DNA from: Burkholderia plantarii
GTDB lineage: Bacteria; Pseudomonadota; Gammaproteobacteria; Burkholderiales; Burkholderiaceae
NCBI RefSeq assembly: GCF_001411805.1
Contig: NZ_CP007214.1
Coordinates: 133,363-197,362, forward strand
Direction of reading: 5' to 3'
DNA: 64,000 bases
This document shows positions 1 through 9,544 of the stretch, piece after piece; within the stretch, counting starts at the first letter, position 1; each line of letters begins with the position of its first letter. A model generated the notes under the pieces. That model was not told the DNA's origin. It searched no databases and worked only from the letters and a program-made list of their open reading frames with translations. The translations under genes were made by a program, and so were the position numbers.

Positions 1-867
1 AACGCGCGCTTCGAAGCAGTGTGCAGTCACTACCTGTTCGAGCCAGAGTTCTGCAACCGGGCCGCCGGCTGGGAGAAAGGCATCGTCGAGAAGAACGTTC
101 AGGACCGGCGACGTCAGATCTGGCACGAAGCAGCGCTACGGCGCTGGGAAACGCTGGAGATCCTAAACGAATGGGTCGCTGGTCAGTGTCGTGAGGCCTG
201 GCAGATGCGGCACCCGCAGTGGCCCGAGCTGACAGTCAAGGACGTGCTGCAGGACGAGCGCACCAGGCTGATGCCCAATCCACGGCCGTTCGACGGCTAC
301 ATCGAGCAGACCCTGCGAGTCTCGTCGACCAGCCTGATTCACTTCCAACGCAACCGCTACAGCGTGCCCACCGAGTACACGAACCAGTTGGTGAGCGTGC
401 GCTGCTATCCGGCATATCTCAGCGTCGTCGCCAACGCCCAGGAGATCGCACGCCACGAACGCAGCTTCGAGCGGCACATGACCTTCTACGATTGGCGCCA
501 CTACGTCACGCTGGTCGAGCGCCAACCCGCACTGCGCAACGGCGCACCGTTCATCACGATGCCGCAGCCGCTGCAACTGCTGCAGCGGCATCTGCTGAAA
601 CACCCGGGCGGCGATCGCGTCATGACGCAGGTGCTCGCTGCGGTGCGCGAACACGGGCTCGATGCGGTGCTGCTCGCCGTACAGGCTGCGCTGGATTCAG
701 GACGCCCCAGCGCAGAGCACGTCCTGAACGTGCTGAGCCGGCTGAAGGCGCCTGTCACGAATGGCAGCCTCGCCACGACGAAACTCCAGCTCACGGAAGA
801 GCCCGCGGCCGACGTGAGCCGTTACGAGACGCTGCGCGTCAACCCACCGGAGGACCGTCATGTCTAA
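1..867 (+). CDS. istA: IS21 transposase IstA, C-terminal part
   Basis: The reading frame is open from base 1, so this is the C-terminal part (about 288 codons) of a DDE transposase. The visible sequence matches the end of the IstA catalytic region followed by the typical C-terminal domain ([10 protein letters not shown] motif). The stop lies 8 bases inside istB, the coupled overlap usual for IS21 elements. IstA performs strand transfer and needs IstB. The N-terminal HTH and most of the catalytic core are outside the window, so intactness cannot be judged. Confidence 0.9.
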   Translation, partial: NARFEAVCSHYLFEPEFCNRAAGWEKGIVEKNVQDRRRQIWHEAALRRWETLEILNEWVAGQCREAWQMRHPQWPELTVKDVLQDERTRLMPNPRPFDGYIEQTLRVSSTSLIHFQRNRYSVPTEYTNQLVSVRCYPAYLSVVANAQEIARHERSFERHMTFYDWRHYVTLVERQPALRNGAPFITMPQPLQLLQRHLLKHPGGDRVMTQVLAAVREHGLDAVLLAVQAALDSGRPSAEHVLNVLSRLKAPVTNGSLATTKLQLTEEPAADVSRYETLRVNPPEDRHV

Positions 868-1657
868 CGACATCGCCGCCCAACTCAAGGGGCTCAAACT
901 GCATGGCATGGCGAGCACGTGGCCGGAGCTGCTCGCACAGTCGCGTCACACTGACTTCGAGCCGGAGCGCTTCATGAAGCAGCTGCTGATGGCTGAAACC
1001 GCCGAACGGCAGGTGCGCTCGATCGCCTACCAGATGACCGCCGCTCGCTTCCCGGCACACCGCGACCTGAAGGGCTTCGACTTCGCGCAGGCACACGTCG
1101 ACGAAGCGCTGGTGCGCGAACTGAGCGAGCTGTCGTTCCTCGCAAGCGCGCACAACGTCGTGTTCATCGGTGGTCCGGGCACCGGCAAGACGCACCTCGC
1201 CTCAGCGATCGGAATCGAAGCCGTACAGCGCCACGGCAAGCGCGTGCGCTACTTCTCGACTGTCGAGCTGACCAACGCCCTGGAGCAGGAGAAGTCCATC
1301 GGCAAACAAGGCCAGATCGCCCACAAGCTGATGTACGTCGACCTGGTGATCCTCGACGAACTGGGCTATCTGCCGTTCAGCCAGACCGGCGGTGCATTGC
1401 TGTTCCATCTGCTCTCAAAGCTATACGAGCACACGAGCGTCGCGATCACGACCAATCTCAGCTTCGGCGAGTGGGCGAGCGTGTTCGGGGACGCAAAGAT
1501 GACGACGGCGCTGCTGGACCGCGTCACCCATCACTGCCACATCGTCGAAACGGGCAATGAATCGTGGCGCTTCAGGACCAGTTCTGCCAAGGCAAAGACA
1601 ACAAGAAAAAGAGCGGCAAAACCAGCGGGTAACGAAGAGTTATCCACACCGGAATAG
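860..1657 (+). CDS. istB: IS21 helper ATPase IstB
   Basis: This 265-aa AAA+ ATPase acts with IstA in target selection during IS21 transposition. The Walker A motif GGPGTGKT lies at residues 104-111 and a Walker B-like stretch ([10 protein letters not shown]) follows. The length matches the family (about 250-265 aa). It overlaps istA by 8 bases, implying translational coupling. The C-terminus is basic (Lys/Arg rich). The gene appears intact. Confidence 0.95.
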   Translation: MSNDIAAQLKGLKLHGMASTWPELLAQSRHTDFEPERFMKQLLMAETAERQVRSIAYQMTAARFPAHRDLKGFDFAQAHVDEALVRELSELSFLASAHNVVFIGGPGTGKTHLASAIGIEAVQRHGKRVRYFSTVELTNALEQEKSIGKQGQIAHKLMYVDLVILDELGYLPFSQTGGALLFHLLSKLYEHTSVAITTNLSFGEWASVFGDAKMTTALLDRVTHHCHIVETGNESWRFRTSSAKAKTTRKRAAKPAGNEELSTPE

Positions 1658-1676
1658 ATGTACTACGCTGTCTCGG

Positions 1677-1729
1677 GGTGGGTCAGATTTAGATGAAATC
1701 GGTGGGTTAAGACTCGGTGGAAATCAACA
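1677..1729 (+). repeat. IS21 right terminal repeats
   Basis: Two imperfect tandem units, each beginning GGTGGGT and ending GAAATC(AACA), occupy this stretch. Repeated internal binding sites like these are typical of IS21 ends, where the transposase binds. The element probably ends with CA at 1728-1729. Confidence 0.7.
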
Positions 1730-2463
1730 CGTCGACCGCAGTGTCCGTCTCGAATGATGCGCCCGGCAACGACTTCGATCTTGGTGGTTTCCTCGAACGC
1801 ATTGCCTGTCACGACCGTCCTGTCTATCGCCAACCCCAATCGGTCGGCTCTGCGAGAGGTATGGGTGGCCGCAAGCCACCCTGCTTCGACCTCCCGGTCT
1901 TCGATATCCTGACCCACACCAATCGTCTGCCGCCGAACGCACATGTGCGACAGCTTGGGTATGCCACACAACTCGCCAATGTGCTTTGCAGCTGAACGAT
2001 AGGGCATCTGGGCGCCATCACGCGCGCACAGGTACGAGACCTCAGGCGTAACCCGCGCCGGCAAAGATTTTGCGATCGGGCGGACCGACTCGCGGAATGG
2101 CGCGATATCGCCGTTTTCGTCCAGAGGCTCTGGCAAGCACATGCAAGCGACTACGCGCGGAACTCGTACGTGGACCACGCCCAATGCTGTAGCAAACATG
2201 CGGGAACGCCAGTCCTTGATTCGGCGAAAACGTCCGCAGTGAGGGCACCTGCGTTTGGCTGCGTCATACGCGAGAACCTGCTGTTGAGTCACCGCCTGCT
2301 GCAGCACACCCAGCAATGCGCGGGCCTCTGCAAGCGAGATACCAAAGTCGGAGACTGTCGCGCGGGACGCGTCAGGCCGCCTCAACCTGCCGAGGCTAAC
2401 GACCTGGCATTCGCCGCCGCCATCAACTCTGCGTAGCTCAACCTCCCATTGAATAGGCGACAT
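1730..2463 (-). pseudogene. ISKra4-family transposase, C-terminally truncated
   Basis: Reading leftward from ATG 2463 (MSPIQWEVELRRVD...), the protein matches the N-terminal half of ISKra4-family transposases, including a CPHCGRFRRIKDW zinc-type motif and the CARDGAQMPYRSAAKHI region. Similarity stops at the IS21 end near 1730, and the remaining codons to the stop at 1663 come from the IS21 terminus. Only about 245 of the roughly 450 expected residues remain. It was most likely broken by the IS21 insertion and is non-functional. Confidence 0.8.
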
Positions 2464-2907
2464 TCTTGCCCCCAATTTGTTGCTTCGACGAGGCCAGCGT
2501 ATCAGACTGCAGAGCACTCCCCCAGTGTTGTTCCACTCCCAGAATTAACGGACTTCAACAGACGGCGCATCGTGCGCTCGTACGGCGGCGCCGCCCCCTT
2601 GCCCATGCATCGGGCATGCCCGGACGATGACAGCGAAAAGTGACTACCGGGATCGACCCGGCTCCATCGCTAGGGACTCGCGCCGGCAGACGCGGCCCGG
2701 CCCGGGGGACAACATCGACGCGCACGAGGCACGCAGCGTGCTCGATAGGTCGGTCGGCTATGGCACTTCCGCGCCGTATCGCTCCCAACCACGGGAGGCC
2801 CATGCCTCGGCGCACCGGGCGGCCTGCATTGGTGCATGCGGTGGCGAAGCCGGACATTTCGACAATCTTTGCAAAAACTACGTGCAACCCGTCATTAAGG
2901 AGCGCTC
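2464..2907. other. Intergenic, no gene recognised
   Basis: This holds the upstream part of the ISKra4 remnant and the leader of the manganese catalase gene. The short ORFs on both strands have no recognisable family features. The Shine-Dalgarno sequence AAGGAG for the catalase is at about 2897-2902. Confidence 0.4.
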
Positions 2908-3795
2908 ATGTTTTCCCATAATTCAAGACTGCAATACACCGTGCGCGTGGCGACGCCGAACCCCGGCCTCGCCAACCTTTTGCTCGAGCAGTTCGGCGGA
3001 CCGCAGGGCGAGCTTGCCGCGGCGATGCGTTACTTCACGCAGGCAATCACCGAGGAGGATCCGGGCCGCAAGGACATGCTGCTCGACATCGCCACCGAGG
3101 AACTGAGCCACTTGGAGGTGATTGGTTCGCTGGTCGCGATGCTTAACCGAGGCGCCAAGGGCGAACTGGCCGAAGCGGTCGACGGCCAGGCCGAGCTGTA
3201 CCGCAAGCTGCAGAGTGCGGGCAACGACAGCCATGTCACGCAGGTGCTGTACGGCGCCGGCACGCCGCTGATCAATTCGGGCGCGGTGCCATGGAGCGCC
3301 GCCTACATCGACACGATTGGCGAACCGACCGCCGACTTGCGCTCGAACATCGCCGCGGAAGCGCGCGCGAAGATCATCTACGAGCGTCTGATCAACGTCT
3401 GCGACGATCCCGGGGTGCGCGACGCGCTCGGCTTCCTGATGACGCGCGAGGTCTCGCATCAGATCTCGTTCGAGAAGGCGCTGTACGCGATTACGGCGAA
3501 CTTCCCGCCGGGCAAGCTGCCGCCTGTGCCGCCGTTCGACCGGGTGTACTTCGACATGTCGCCCGACTCAGAGCCGATCCCGGGGCCGTGGAACCACGGC
3601 GACGGCTTGCAGGTGCGCACCGGCGAGGCGGCCGTGGACGGCGGCGACGGCATGGCCGACGTGACGCTCGACGACGAGCAGGCGGCCGCCGTCGAGGCGA
3701 TGGCCAAGCGGCTCGAATCAGACCCGGCCGTTGACCCGACCACCGGCACGGATCTCGGTCGCGGTGCGCCAGTGCCGCGCGACGATGTGCTATGA
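2908..3795 (+). CDS. Manganese catalase
   Basis: This 295-aa ferritin-like di-manganese catalase converts H2O2 to water and oxygen. The N-terminal helix has Glu35 (GPQGELAAAMRYFTQ), then a second-helix E-x2-H (TEELSHLE, about residues 65-70) and a later RAKIIYERL / REVSHQISFEKAL helix pair supplying the other Glu and His ligands. Length is normal for non-haem catalases. The start is set by AAGGAG 6 bases upstream. It stands alone, transcribed in the same direction as the stress-type SDR gene downstream, so a role in oxidative or general stress is inferred. Confidence 0.92.
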   Translation: MFSHNSRLQYTVRVATPNPGLANLLLEQFGGPQGELAAAMRYFTQAITEEDPGRKDMLLDIATEELSHLEVIGSLVAMLNRGAKGELAEAVDGQAELYRKLQSAGNDSHVTQVLYGAGTPLINSGAVPWSAAYIDTIGEPTADLRSNIAAEARAKIIYERLINVCDDPGVRDALGFLMTREVSHQISFEKALYAITANFPPGKLPPVPPFDRVYFDMSPDSEPIPGPWNHGDGLQVRTGEAAVDGGDGMADVTLDDEQAAAVEAMAKRLESDPAVDPTTGTDLGRGAPVPRDDVL

Positions 3796-4361
3796 GACAG
3801 GCCGCGCGCCGCAAGTAGCTGCCGGCGAGTCCTCAGGGCGGCCCGCCGGCAGCCGATGCCAGTCGGCGGGCAGGGACACGTAGCCTGCCGGACCCTCCTC
3901 CCCGGCTTTTGGCACGACTGCGCGCAGCGCGTGGCGCGGGCGCGGCCCGGTCGGCCTCGGGGCAGTAACGCGAGAAGGGAGCGGACGAGTTCGGGATCTC
4001 GGCACCCGAGCCACCCGTCGTACTACTCCGGAAGGACGATCACGACACCGCACTTCCGCTGGAGCGCCCCTCAAGGGCTACCAGCACTTCGACCCTCGTG
4101 ACGACGGCTGGACCAAAATAGGTCGAAGGCGCCGCCTAGCGGTTTAGGGACGCGCGGTGCCGTCCGTCCGCTCGCGTGACCTCGTGAACGATCGCGCCGC
4201 AAGCACGACACCGCCGGAATGTCTCGGGAGGAGCCGGTTGCCGGGCGCGGCACTGGTTATGCAGACGCGCCCCGCCGGCCGATGCGCGGCACGGTCATTG
4301 CGGCTGATGGATATTAGCCGGCCTCCGATGCCGGTAATCTCGTTCCTCTAGGAGTCTGTTC
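3796..4361. other. Intergenic, nothing recognised
   Basis: About 565 bases separate the catalase from the SDR gene. Several short overlapping ORFs exist on both strands, but none has a family motif or a good ribosome binding site. The SDR ribosome binding site (AGGAG) sits just before 4362. Confidence 0.4.
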
Positions 4362-5264
4362 ATGGCCGATGCGCCCGATCAAACCACGATGCGTGATCCG
4401 CTCACGCAATACCCGCGTCCCGACTTCGAGAAGCAGCCGCAGCCCGCGCCGGGCCTCGCCCGCGAGATGCACCCGAAGCCCGACCACGGCGAAACCAGCT
4501 ATCGCGGCATGGGTCGCCTGAAGGGCCGCCGCGCGCTGATTACCGGCGCCGATAGCGGCATCGGCCGCGCCGTCGCGATCGCCTTCGCGCGCGAAGGCGC
4601 CAACCTCGCCCTGAACTATTTACACAGCGAGGAAGCCGATGCCCGCGAGGTCGTGAAGCTCGTCGAGGACGCCGGCCGTCAGGCGCTCGCGCTGCCCGGC
4701 GACATCGCCGACGAGGCCTTCTGCCGGCAACTCGTGACCGACGCGGTCAACGGCCTCGGCGGCCTCGACATCCTCGTCAACGTGGCCGGCAAGCAGGTCT
4801 ACGTCGAGCAGATCGCCGATCTCTCCACCGAGCAGCTGGAGGCGACGTTCCGCACCAACGTGTTCGCGATGTTCTGGCTCTGCAAGGCGGCGCTGCCGCA
4901 CCTGCCGCCCGGCGCGAGCATCATCAACACCACCTCGATCCAGAGCTACCAGCCCAGCCCCGGCCTGCTCGACTATGCCTCCACCAAGGCCGCCATCACC
5001 GCGTTCACGCATGCGTTCGCCAAGCAGGTGGTCGGGCGCGGCGTGCGCGTGAACGCCGTGGCGCCGGGGCCGATCTGGACGCCGCTGCAGCCGAGCGGCG
5101 GCCAGCCTCAGGAAAAGGTCCAGGTGTTCGGCTCCGAGGCGCCGATGAAGCGCCCCGGCCAGCCGGCCGAACTCGCCCCCGTCTACGTGCTGCTCGCCTC
5201 GCAGGAGTCGAGCTACGTGACGGGCGAGATCTACGGCGTGACGGGCGGCCATCACCTACCATGA
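4362..5264 (+). CDS. SDR-family oxidoreductase (YghA-like)
   Basis: This 300-aa short-chain dehydrogenase/reductase has a roughly 50-residue N-terminal extension, as in the YghA/general-stress group. The NAD(P)-binding motif TGADSGIG is at residues 61-68, an NVAG-type structural motif is near 140, and the catalytic Ser (about 192), Tyr205 and Lys209 lie in the DYASTK context. The substrate is unknown. It overlaps the PIG-L gene by 4 bases (ATGA), so the two are probably co-translated in an operon that also includes the GT2 gene. Confidence 0.9.
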   Translation: MADAPDQTTMRDPLTQYPRPDFEKQPQPAPGLAREMHPKPDHGETSYRGMGRLKGRRALITGADSGIGRAVAIAFAREGANLALNYLHSEEADAREVVKLVEDAGRQALALPGDIADEAFCRQLVTDAVNGLGGLDILVNVAGKQVYVEQIADLSTEQLEATFRTNVFAMFWLCKAALPHLPPGASIINTTSIQSYQPSPGLLDYASTKAAITAFTHAFAKQVVGRGVRVNAVAPGPIWTPLQPSGGQPQEKVQVFGSEAPMKRPGQPAELAPVYVLLASQESSYVTGEIYGVTGGHHLP

Positions 5265-6055
5265 GCCGAATCCCGATGGCAGGCCGCCTGCTCGTCGTCT
5301 CCCCGCATCTCGACGACGCGGTGCTCAGTTGCGGCCACGTCCTGGCGCGGCATCCCGGGGCTGTCGTCTGCACGGTACTGAGCGCGCCGCCGGAACGGAA
5401 CATGTCGACGGCATGGGACCGGGCGTCGGGATTCGCCGACGCGTTCGAGGCGATGCGCGCGCGCAGGGAAGAGGACCGGCAGGCGCTCGCGCTGCTGGGC
5501 GCGTCGGCCGTGCATCTGCCGTTTTGCGACGCCCAGTACGAGTCGCCGCCGGCGCCCGACCGGCTGCAGACGGTGCTGCGCCACGCTCTCGCCACCGTCC
5601 GCCCTGACTCGCTGCTGACGCCGCTCGGACTGTTCCATTCGGATCACACGCTGGTGGCTGACGCGGTGCTCGCCTGCCTCGCCGCGCTGCGACAGGCAGC
5701 ACCCGGCGAGACGCCGCCGGCCTCGCCGGCCATTTACGCCTACGAGGACGTGCCGTACCGGATGATGGACGGCCGCGTCGAGGCGCGCCAGCGCCTGCTT
5801 GCGGCGAACGGCTGGTCGATGGAGCGGGTCGAGCTCGCGAGCGCCAGCGACGACACCCGGCTCGGCAGACTGAAACCGGCCGCCATCGCGGCCTATCGCA
5901 GCCAGTTACGCGCGTTCGGCCCCGACGGACAGGCCAACCTGCATATCGCGGAGCGCCATTGGCACGTGCGCGGGACGGCCGGCGCCGCCACGAACGGCGA
6001 TTTAGGTGCCTCGCGCCGCGAATCGGAAGCCCGCGCGCCATCCTCATTACGCTAG
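5261..6055 (+). CDS. PIG-L/LmbE-family deacetylase
   Basis: This 264-aa protein has the zinc-binding PHLDD motif at residues 15-19 and HSDH at 126-129, which mark PIG-L (LmbE-like) N-acetylglucosaminyl deacetylases. Such enzymes remove acetyl groups from GlcNAc-type sugars in lipids, glycans or thiols. Its start overlaps the SDR stop by 4 bases, and a glycosyltransferase follows 14 bases downstream, so a joint role in a glycan or glycolipid is plausible. The actual substrate cannot be read from sequence. Confidence 0.88.
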   Translation: MSRIPMAGRLLVVSPHLDDAVLSCGHVLARHPGAVVCTVLSAPPERNMSTAWDRASGFADAFEAMRARREEDRQALALLGASAVHLPFCDAQYESPPAPDRLQTVLRHALATVRPDSLLTPLGLFHSDHTLVADAVLACLAALRQAAPGETPPASPAIYAYEDVPYRMMDGRVEARQRLLAANGWSMERVELASASDDTRLGRLKPAAIAAYRSQLRAFGPDGQANLHIAERHWHVRGTAGAATNGDLGASRRESEARAPSSLR

Positions 6056-6069
6056 GGAAGATCGAACGG

Positions 6070-7053
6070 ATGGAACACGCATCGATTTCGCAGCGCATCT
6101 CCGTGGTGGTGTTGACTTGGAACCGCGTCGACGAACTGGCGGCCACGCTCGGCCATCTGCTCGCGCTGCCCGAGAGCCCGCCGCTCTTCGTGGCGGACAA
6201 CGGCTCCGATGACAATACGGTCGCGCTCGTGAAGGCGCGTTTTCCGACCGTATGCGTGGTGGAATGCGGCGAGAACCGCGGCGCCGCCGGACGCAATCTC
6301 GCGGCGGCCTGCGTGGCGACCGACTATGTCGCGTTCTGCGACGACGACACCTGGTGGGAGCCGGGCGCGCTCGCGCGCGCGGTGCAGGTACTCGACGCCT
6401 GGCCGAACGTCGGCGTGTTGAGCGCGCGCGTGGTGGTAGGCGAGGACGCCGCCACCGATCCAACCTGCGCGGCGATGAGCCTGAGCCCGCTCGGCAGCGA
6501 AGGCCTGCCCGGCCCGGCGCTGGTGGGCTACATGGCCGGCGCCTGCGTGTTCCGCACCGCGCTGTTCCGCGACGTCGGCGGCTACGAGCCGAGGCTGTTC
6601 ATCGGCGGCGAAGAGGAACTGGTCGCGCTCGACGTGCTCGCCCTCGGCCACTCGATCGTCTACTGCGACCAGCTGACGGTGCATCATCATCCGTCGGTGC
6701 AGCGCGACAGCGGCCTGCGCCGGCGGATGCTGGCGCGCAACGCCGCCTGGGTCGGCTGGCTGCGCCTGCCCTGGCCCGAAGCGGGGCGCGCCACGCTGCG
6801 CGCACTCGGCACGTTCGCGCGGGAGGGCCACCTGCTGCGCGACGGGCTCGCGCTGCTGCGCGGGCTCGCGTGGATCCTGCCGCGCCGCAGGGTGGTGCCG
6901 CCGAACCTGACGGCCATGCGCCGGCGCGTGGCGCTCGCCGGGCGACGCCCCCAGGCGCCCGCGCCCGCCACGGCGGTGGCCATGGCGAAGGCCGCGGTCG
7001 AGGCCGAAGCCGCTGCGCGGCATCCGGCCGGCAAGGTGGACGTCAGTTCCTGA
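6070..7053 (+). CDS. Glycosyltransferase family 2
   Basis: This 327-aa GT-A-fold glycosyltransferase starts with a strand plus TWNR motif, continues with VADNGSDDNT, and has the metal/nucleotide-sugar binding acidic motif CDDDTWW at residues 90-96. A GGYEPRLFIGGEE stretch marks the acceptor region. The ATG at 6070 is preferred because it has a purine-rich GGGAAG upstream and avoids overlap with the PIG-L gene; an in-frame ATG at 5959 also exists. It is probably in one transcription unit with the SDR and PIG-L genes. Acceptor and donor are unknown. Confidence 0.85.
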   Translation: MEHASISQRISVVVLTWNRVDELAATLGHLLALPESPPLFVADNGSDDNTVALVKARFPTVCVVECGENRGAAGRNLAAACVATDYVAFCDDDTWWEPGALARAVQVLDAWPNVGVLSARVVVGEDAATDPTCAAMSLSPLGSEGLPGPALVGYMAGACVFRTALFRDVGGYEPRLFIGGEEELVALDVLALGHSIVYCDQLTVHHHPSVQRDSGLRRRMLARNAAWVGWLRLPWPEAGRATLRALGTFAREGHLLRDGLALLRGLAWILPRRRVVPPNLTAMRRRVALAGRRPQAPAPATAVAMAKAAVEAEAAARHPAGKVDVSS

Positions 7054-7296
7054 GACGATCATCGCCGGCGCCTGTGAGCTTGGCCCGGCAAGCGGGCTGG
7101 CTCCGGAGCGCCCCGACGACGACGTCGGGCCGCTGATGTGGGCCGGGTTTGCAGGCGGCATGCGCGGGTGGCCGGTGCAGGCTTGGTTCGCCGACGGCGA
7201 CCGTTCGGCCCGACGCGGCGTCCCGCCGCCGGCCGCGCACGCCGGCCGGCACGCCTCTCATGAAGCCCGCGCATCCCGGCCACGGGCGGGCGCGCA

Positions 7297-7430
7297 TCAG
7301 CCGCCCGCAGCCGCCTCGCCACCTTGCGCGAGCGCCCCGATTTCCGTGATCAGGCGCCCCGGCTCGACCGGCTTGCTCAAGTGGACGTCGAACCCCGCCT
7401 GTTGCGAGCGTGCGCGGCTTTCCTCATGGC
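7297..7430 (-). pseudogene. C-terminal remnant of a response-regulator receiver domain
   Basis: Reading leftward from the IS30 border, the frame gives EESRARSQQAGFDVHLSKPVEP followed by about 20 residues and a stop at 7297. The AGFDxHLxKPVxP pattern is the conserved Lys/Pro loop at the end of CheY-like receiver domains, often found at the C-terminus of hybrid histidine kinases. The rest of the gene is not next to the other end of the IS30 copy, so it was removed or relocated. Confidence 0.7.
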
Positions 7431-8879
7431 GGATTCAATCGGTCGTTGCAACATCTCCATATAGGAGGTGTTAAATGGGACGACCATTGGGATGGGGCTC
7501 GGAACAAACGGGAAGACCAGTAATGCGATCACCTGGCAGACCGGGTGTCAATCAACTGGATTCCAAGCGGGCATTCTGGAGGTGTATCGCACAAGGAATG
7601 GAGACGGAGGCCGCAGCGCATGCGTGTAACGTGTCGCAACCTTTGGGGCCGCGATGGTTTCGTGAGGCGGGCGGCATGCCGCCAATCGACCTCGCGCCGC
7701 ATTCTGGACGTTACCTGTCATTGCCGGAGCGCGAGGAGATCGCGTTGCTGTGGGCACAGGAGTGCAGCGTTCGTGAGATTTCGCGAAGGCTGCAGCGATC
7801 GCCGTCAACGATTTCACGCGAGCTACGTCGTAACGCGGCGACCCGCGGTGGTACTCTGGCGTATCGGGCAACGGTCGCCCAGTGGAAGGCTGAACGCGCG
7901 GCACAACGTCCGAAGCCCTCGAAACTGGCAGCGAACGACCAGTTGAAGACGTACGTGCAGGATCGTCTGGCTGGAAAAGATCACCGACTTTCGAGGCAAG
8001 CCGATTCCCGGGCCTAACGTTCCGTGGAAGGGACGAAGACAAGGACGCCGCGCGGACCGTCGCTGGGGCACCTGCTGGAGTCCGGAACAAATCAGTCGGC
8101 GACTTCAGATTGACTATCCCGATGATCAATCTATGCGGATCTCTCACGAAGCCATCTATCAGGCGCTCTATATTCAAGGCCGGGGCGCTTTGCGGTGAGA
8201 ACTTACTGCTTGCCTTCGCTCGGGCCGTGCGCTGCGCGTACCTCGGGCCAGGACGCAACAGCGTGGAAAGCACTTCGTCACTGCGGAGGTTATGATCAGT
8301 GAACGCCCGGCTGAAATTGCTGAGCGTGCCGTTCCAGGACATTGGGAAGGCGACCTGATCATTGGCCTTAACCGATCGGCGATTGGCACTCTGGTTGAAC
8401 GCACTACACGGTTCACGATGCTACTGCATCTTCCGCCAATGGAGGGTCATGGAGTCGGGGCGCGCCTCAAGAACGGCCCCGCACTGGCAGGTCACGGGGC
8501 AGAGGCGGTTCGCAATGCTATCGCAGCAAAGATCGCTCTATTACCCGAGCATTTGCGGCGGTCGCTGACATGGGATCAAGGCGCAGAGATGGCCCAGCAT
8601 GTGCAGCTACGACTCGATACGGCTCTGGATATCTACTTCTGTGATCCTCAAAGTCCATGGCAACGCGGGACGAATGAAAACACGAACGGCCTGCTACGGC
8701 AGTACTTTCCGAAAGGCACAGATATGAGTCGATACACCGAGCGTGAACTCGACGCAGTCGCAAACACACTGAACTGTCGACCACGTAAAACCCTTGGGTG
8801 GAAGACACCAACGGAAGTACTCCAGGAACTACTATCTGCAACATAATGATTGGTGTTGCGACGACTCCTTGAACCTAAG
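7428..8879 (+). mobile_element. IS30-family element, copy 1
   Basis: This 1452-bp segment is repeated in inverted orientation at 16384-17835. The termini carry related inverted repeats (ATTCAATCGGTCGTTGCAAC on the left; GTTCAAGGAGTCGTCGCAAC reading inward on the right). It interrupts a receiver-domain gene on the left. Flanks on the two sides are unrelated and no short target duplication is evident. The true ends may be a few bases inside the shared segment. Confidence 0.85.
7475..8846 (+). pseudogene. IS30 transposase, frameshift and stop
   Basis: An N-terminal frame (7475-8017) contains the IS30 HTH region (REISRRLQRSPSTISRELRR). An extra A near 7977 shifts the frame; the middle part (KITDFRGKPIPGPNVPWKGR...) continues in the next frame to an in-frame TGA near 8193. 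The DDE part (GHWEGDLIIG ... NENTNGLLRQYFPKGTDMS) is then open to 8846. A ribosome binding site AGGAGG precedes 7475. The protein as written cannot be full length without two recoding events. The second copy has the same lesions. Confidence 0.85.
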
Positions 8880-8981
8880 GTCTCTACAGTGCTCCGTGTG
8901 ATGCAGGGCGCTTTCAGCAGGCAACCAGGGGGACGGTACCGTGCTCTGCGCCGTCTCCTGGTTGTTCGATTTGGCTAGGGG

Positions 8982-9059
8982 TACCTCTTTGATCGGCAAG
9001 CCGGCCTCCGCCTCGCGCAGTAAACCGATGATCCGCGCTTCGGTGAATCGTTTCTTCAT
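8982..9059 (-). pseudogene. IS3-family OrfA N-terminal remnant
   Basis: From ATG 9059, leftward, the first 26 codons (MKKRFTEARIIGLLREAEAG...) match the HTH start of IS3-family OrfA proteins. Similarity ends at about KEV, and the following codons up to the IS30 border do not resemble the family. The fragment sits just left of the IS66 element, whose target duplication lies immediately upstream of this ATG. Confidence 0.65.
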
Positions 9060-9097
9060 GCCCAATCTCGGTAAGCGGTCAGGTAATGACACCCCTC

Positions 9098-9544
9098 CTA
9101 TGAATGGGGCTTCTTGGAGAGTCGCTGGCCGTCCCTCAGGAAACCATGGCGCTCGTAGAAGTGGTGAGCAGCCTGTCGGTGGTCTCCGCTCGTCACTTCC
9201 AACTTTACACATCCGACCTGCCTAAACCAGTGTTCTGCAGCGTCAATCAGCGCGCTACCAACTCTGTTTCCCCGATATCGCTCGTCGACGACCATGCTAG
9301 TTATGCGTCCGAGACTGCCCGCCACGTGGAACAACGGTAGGGCGTGAAGGCTGATACTCCCGATGACTTGTTCTCGCATGGATGCAACAATGATTTTGTC
9401 CATCGGGCTCGGACGCATCGCTCCAATCTTCTCGAGGATTAACGCCGAAGTTGTCTGGTAGCCGAGTTGCTGCAGCAAGAGCGCGATTGTTGCGTGATCC
9501 GATGATCGCGCTTCACGGATGAGAATGTCCGATGACTTCAGCAC
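9098..9544 (-). CDS. GNAT-family N-acetyltransferase (IS66 passenger)
   Basis: This 148-aa acetyl-CoA-dependent transferase lies wholly inside the IS66 element, between tnpC and the left terminus. Motif A is clear (MVVDERYRGNRVGSALIDAA, with the R-G-N-R-V-G acetyl-CoA loop), and the C-terminal AAHHFYERHGF matches motif B of the fold. The GTG start at 9544 has GGAGG 8 bases upstream; an upstream in-frame ATG would only add antisense-type codons from the tnpC region. It overlaps the 3' end of tnpC by 32 bases, suggesting translational coupling. The acceptor is unknown; a small-molecule or toxin/antibiotic target is possible but not shown. Confidence 0.85.
   Translation of the reverse strand: MLKSSDILIREARSSDHATIALLLQQLGYQTTSALILEKIGAMRPSPMDKIIVASMREQVIGSISLHALPLFHVAGSLGRITSMVVDERYRGNRVGSALIDAAEHWFRQVGCVKLEVTSGDHRQAAHHFYERHGFLRDGQRLSKKPHS

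Larger units (their letters stand above)
1..1729 (+). mobile_element. IS21-family element, right part
   Basis: The 3' portion of an IS21-family insertion sequence enters from the left edge. It contains the end of istA, all of istB and the right terminal repeats, and ends with CA at about 1729. Beyond that point the sequence continues as an ISKra4 transposase read on the other strand, so the IS21 copy appears to have inserted into that gene. The left end lies outside the window. Confidence 0.85.

Noticed and set aside
2518..2907. Small ORFs before the manganese catalase
   Set aside because: Composition follows GC bias, with no conserved motif and no ribosome binding site; only the catalase leader is supported.
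5959..6069. Upstream ATG for the GT2 gene
   Set aside because: It would overlap the PIG-L coding region by about 100 bases and add an Arg-rich extension unlike GT2 proteins; ATG 6070 fits the family start.
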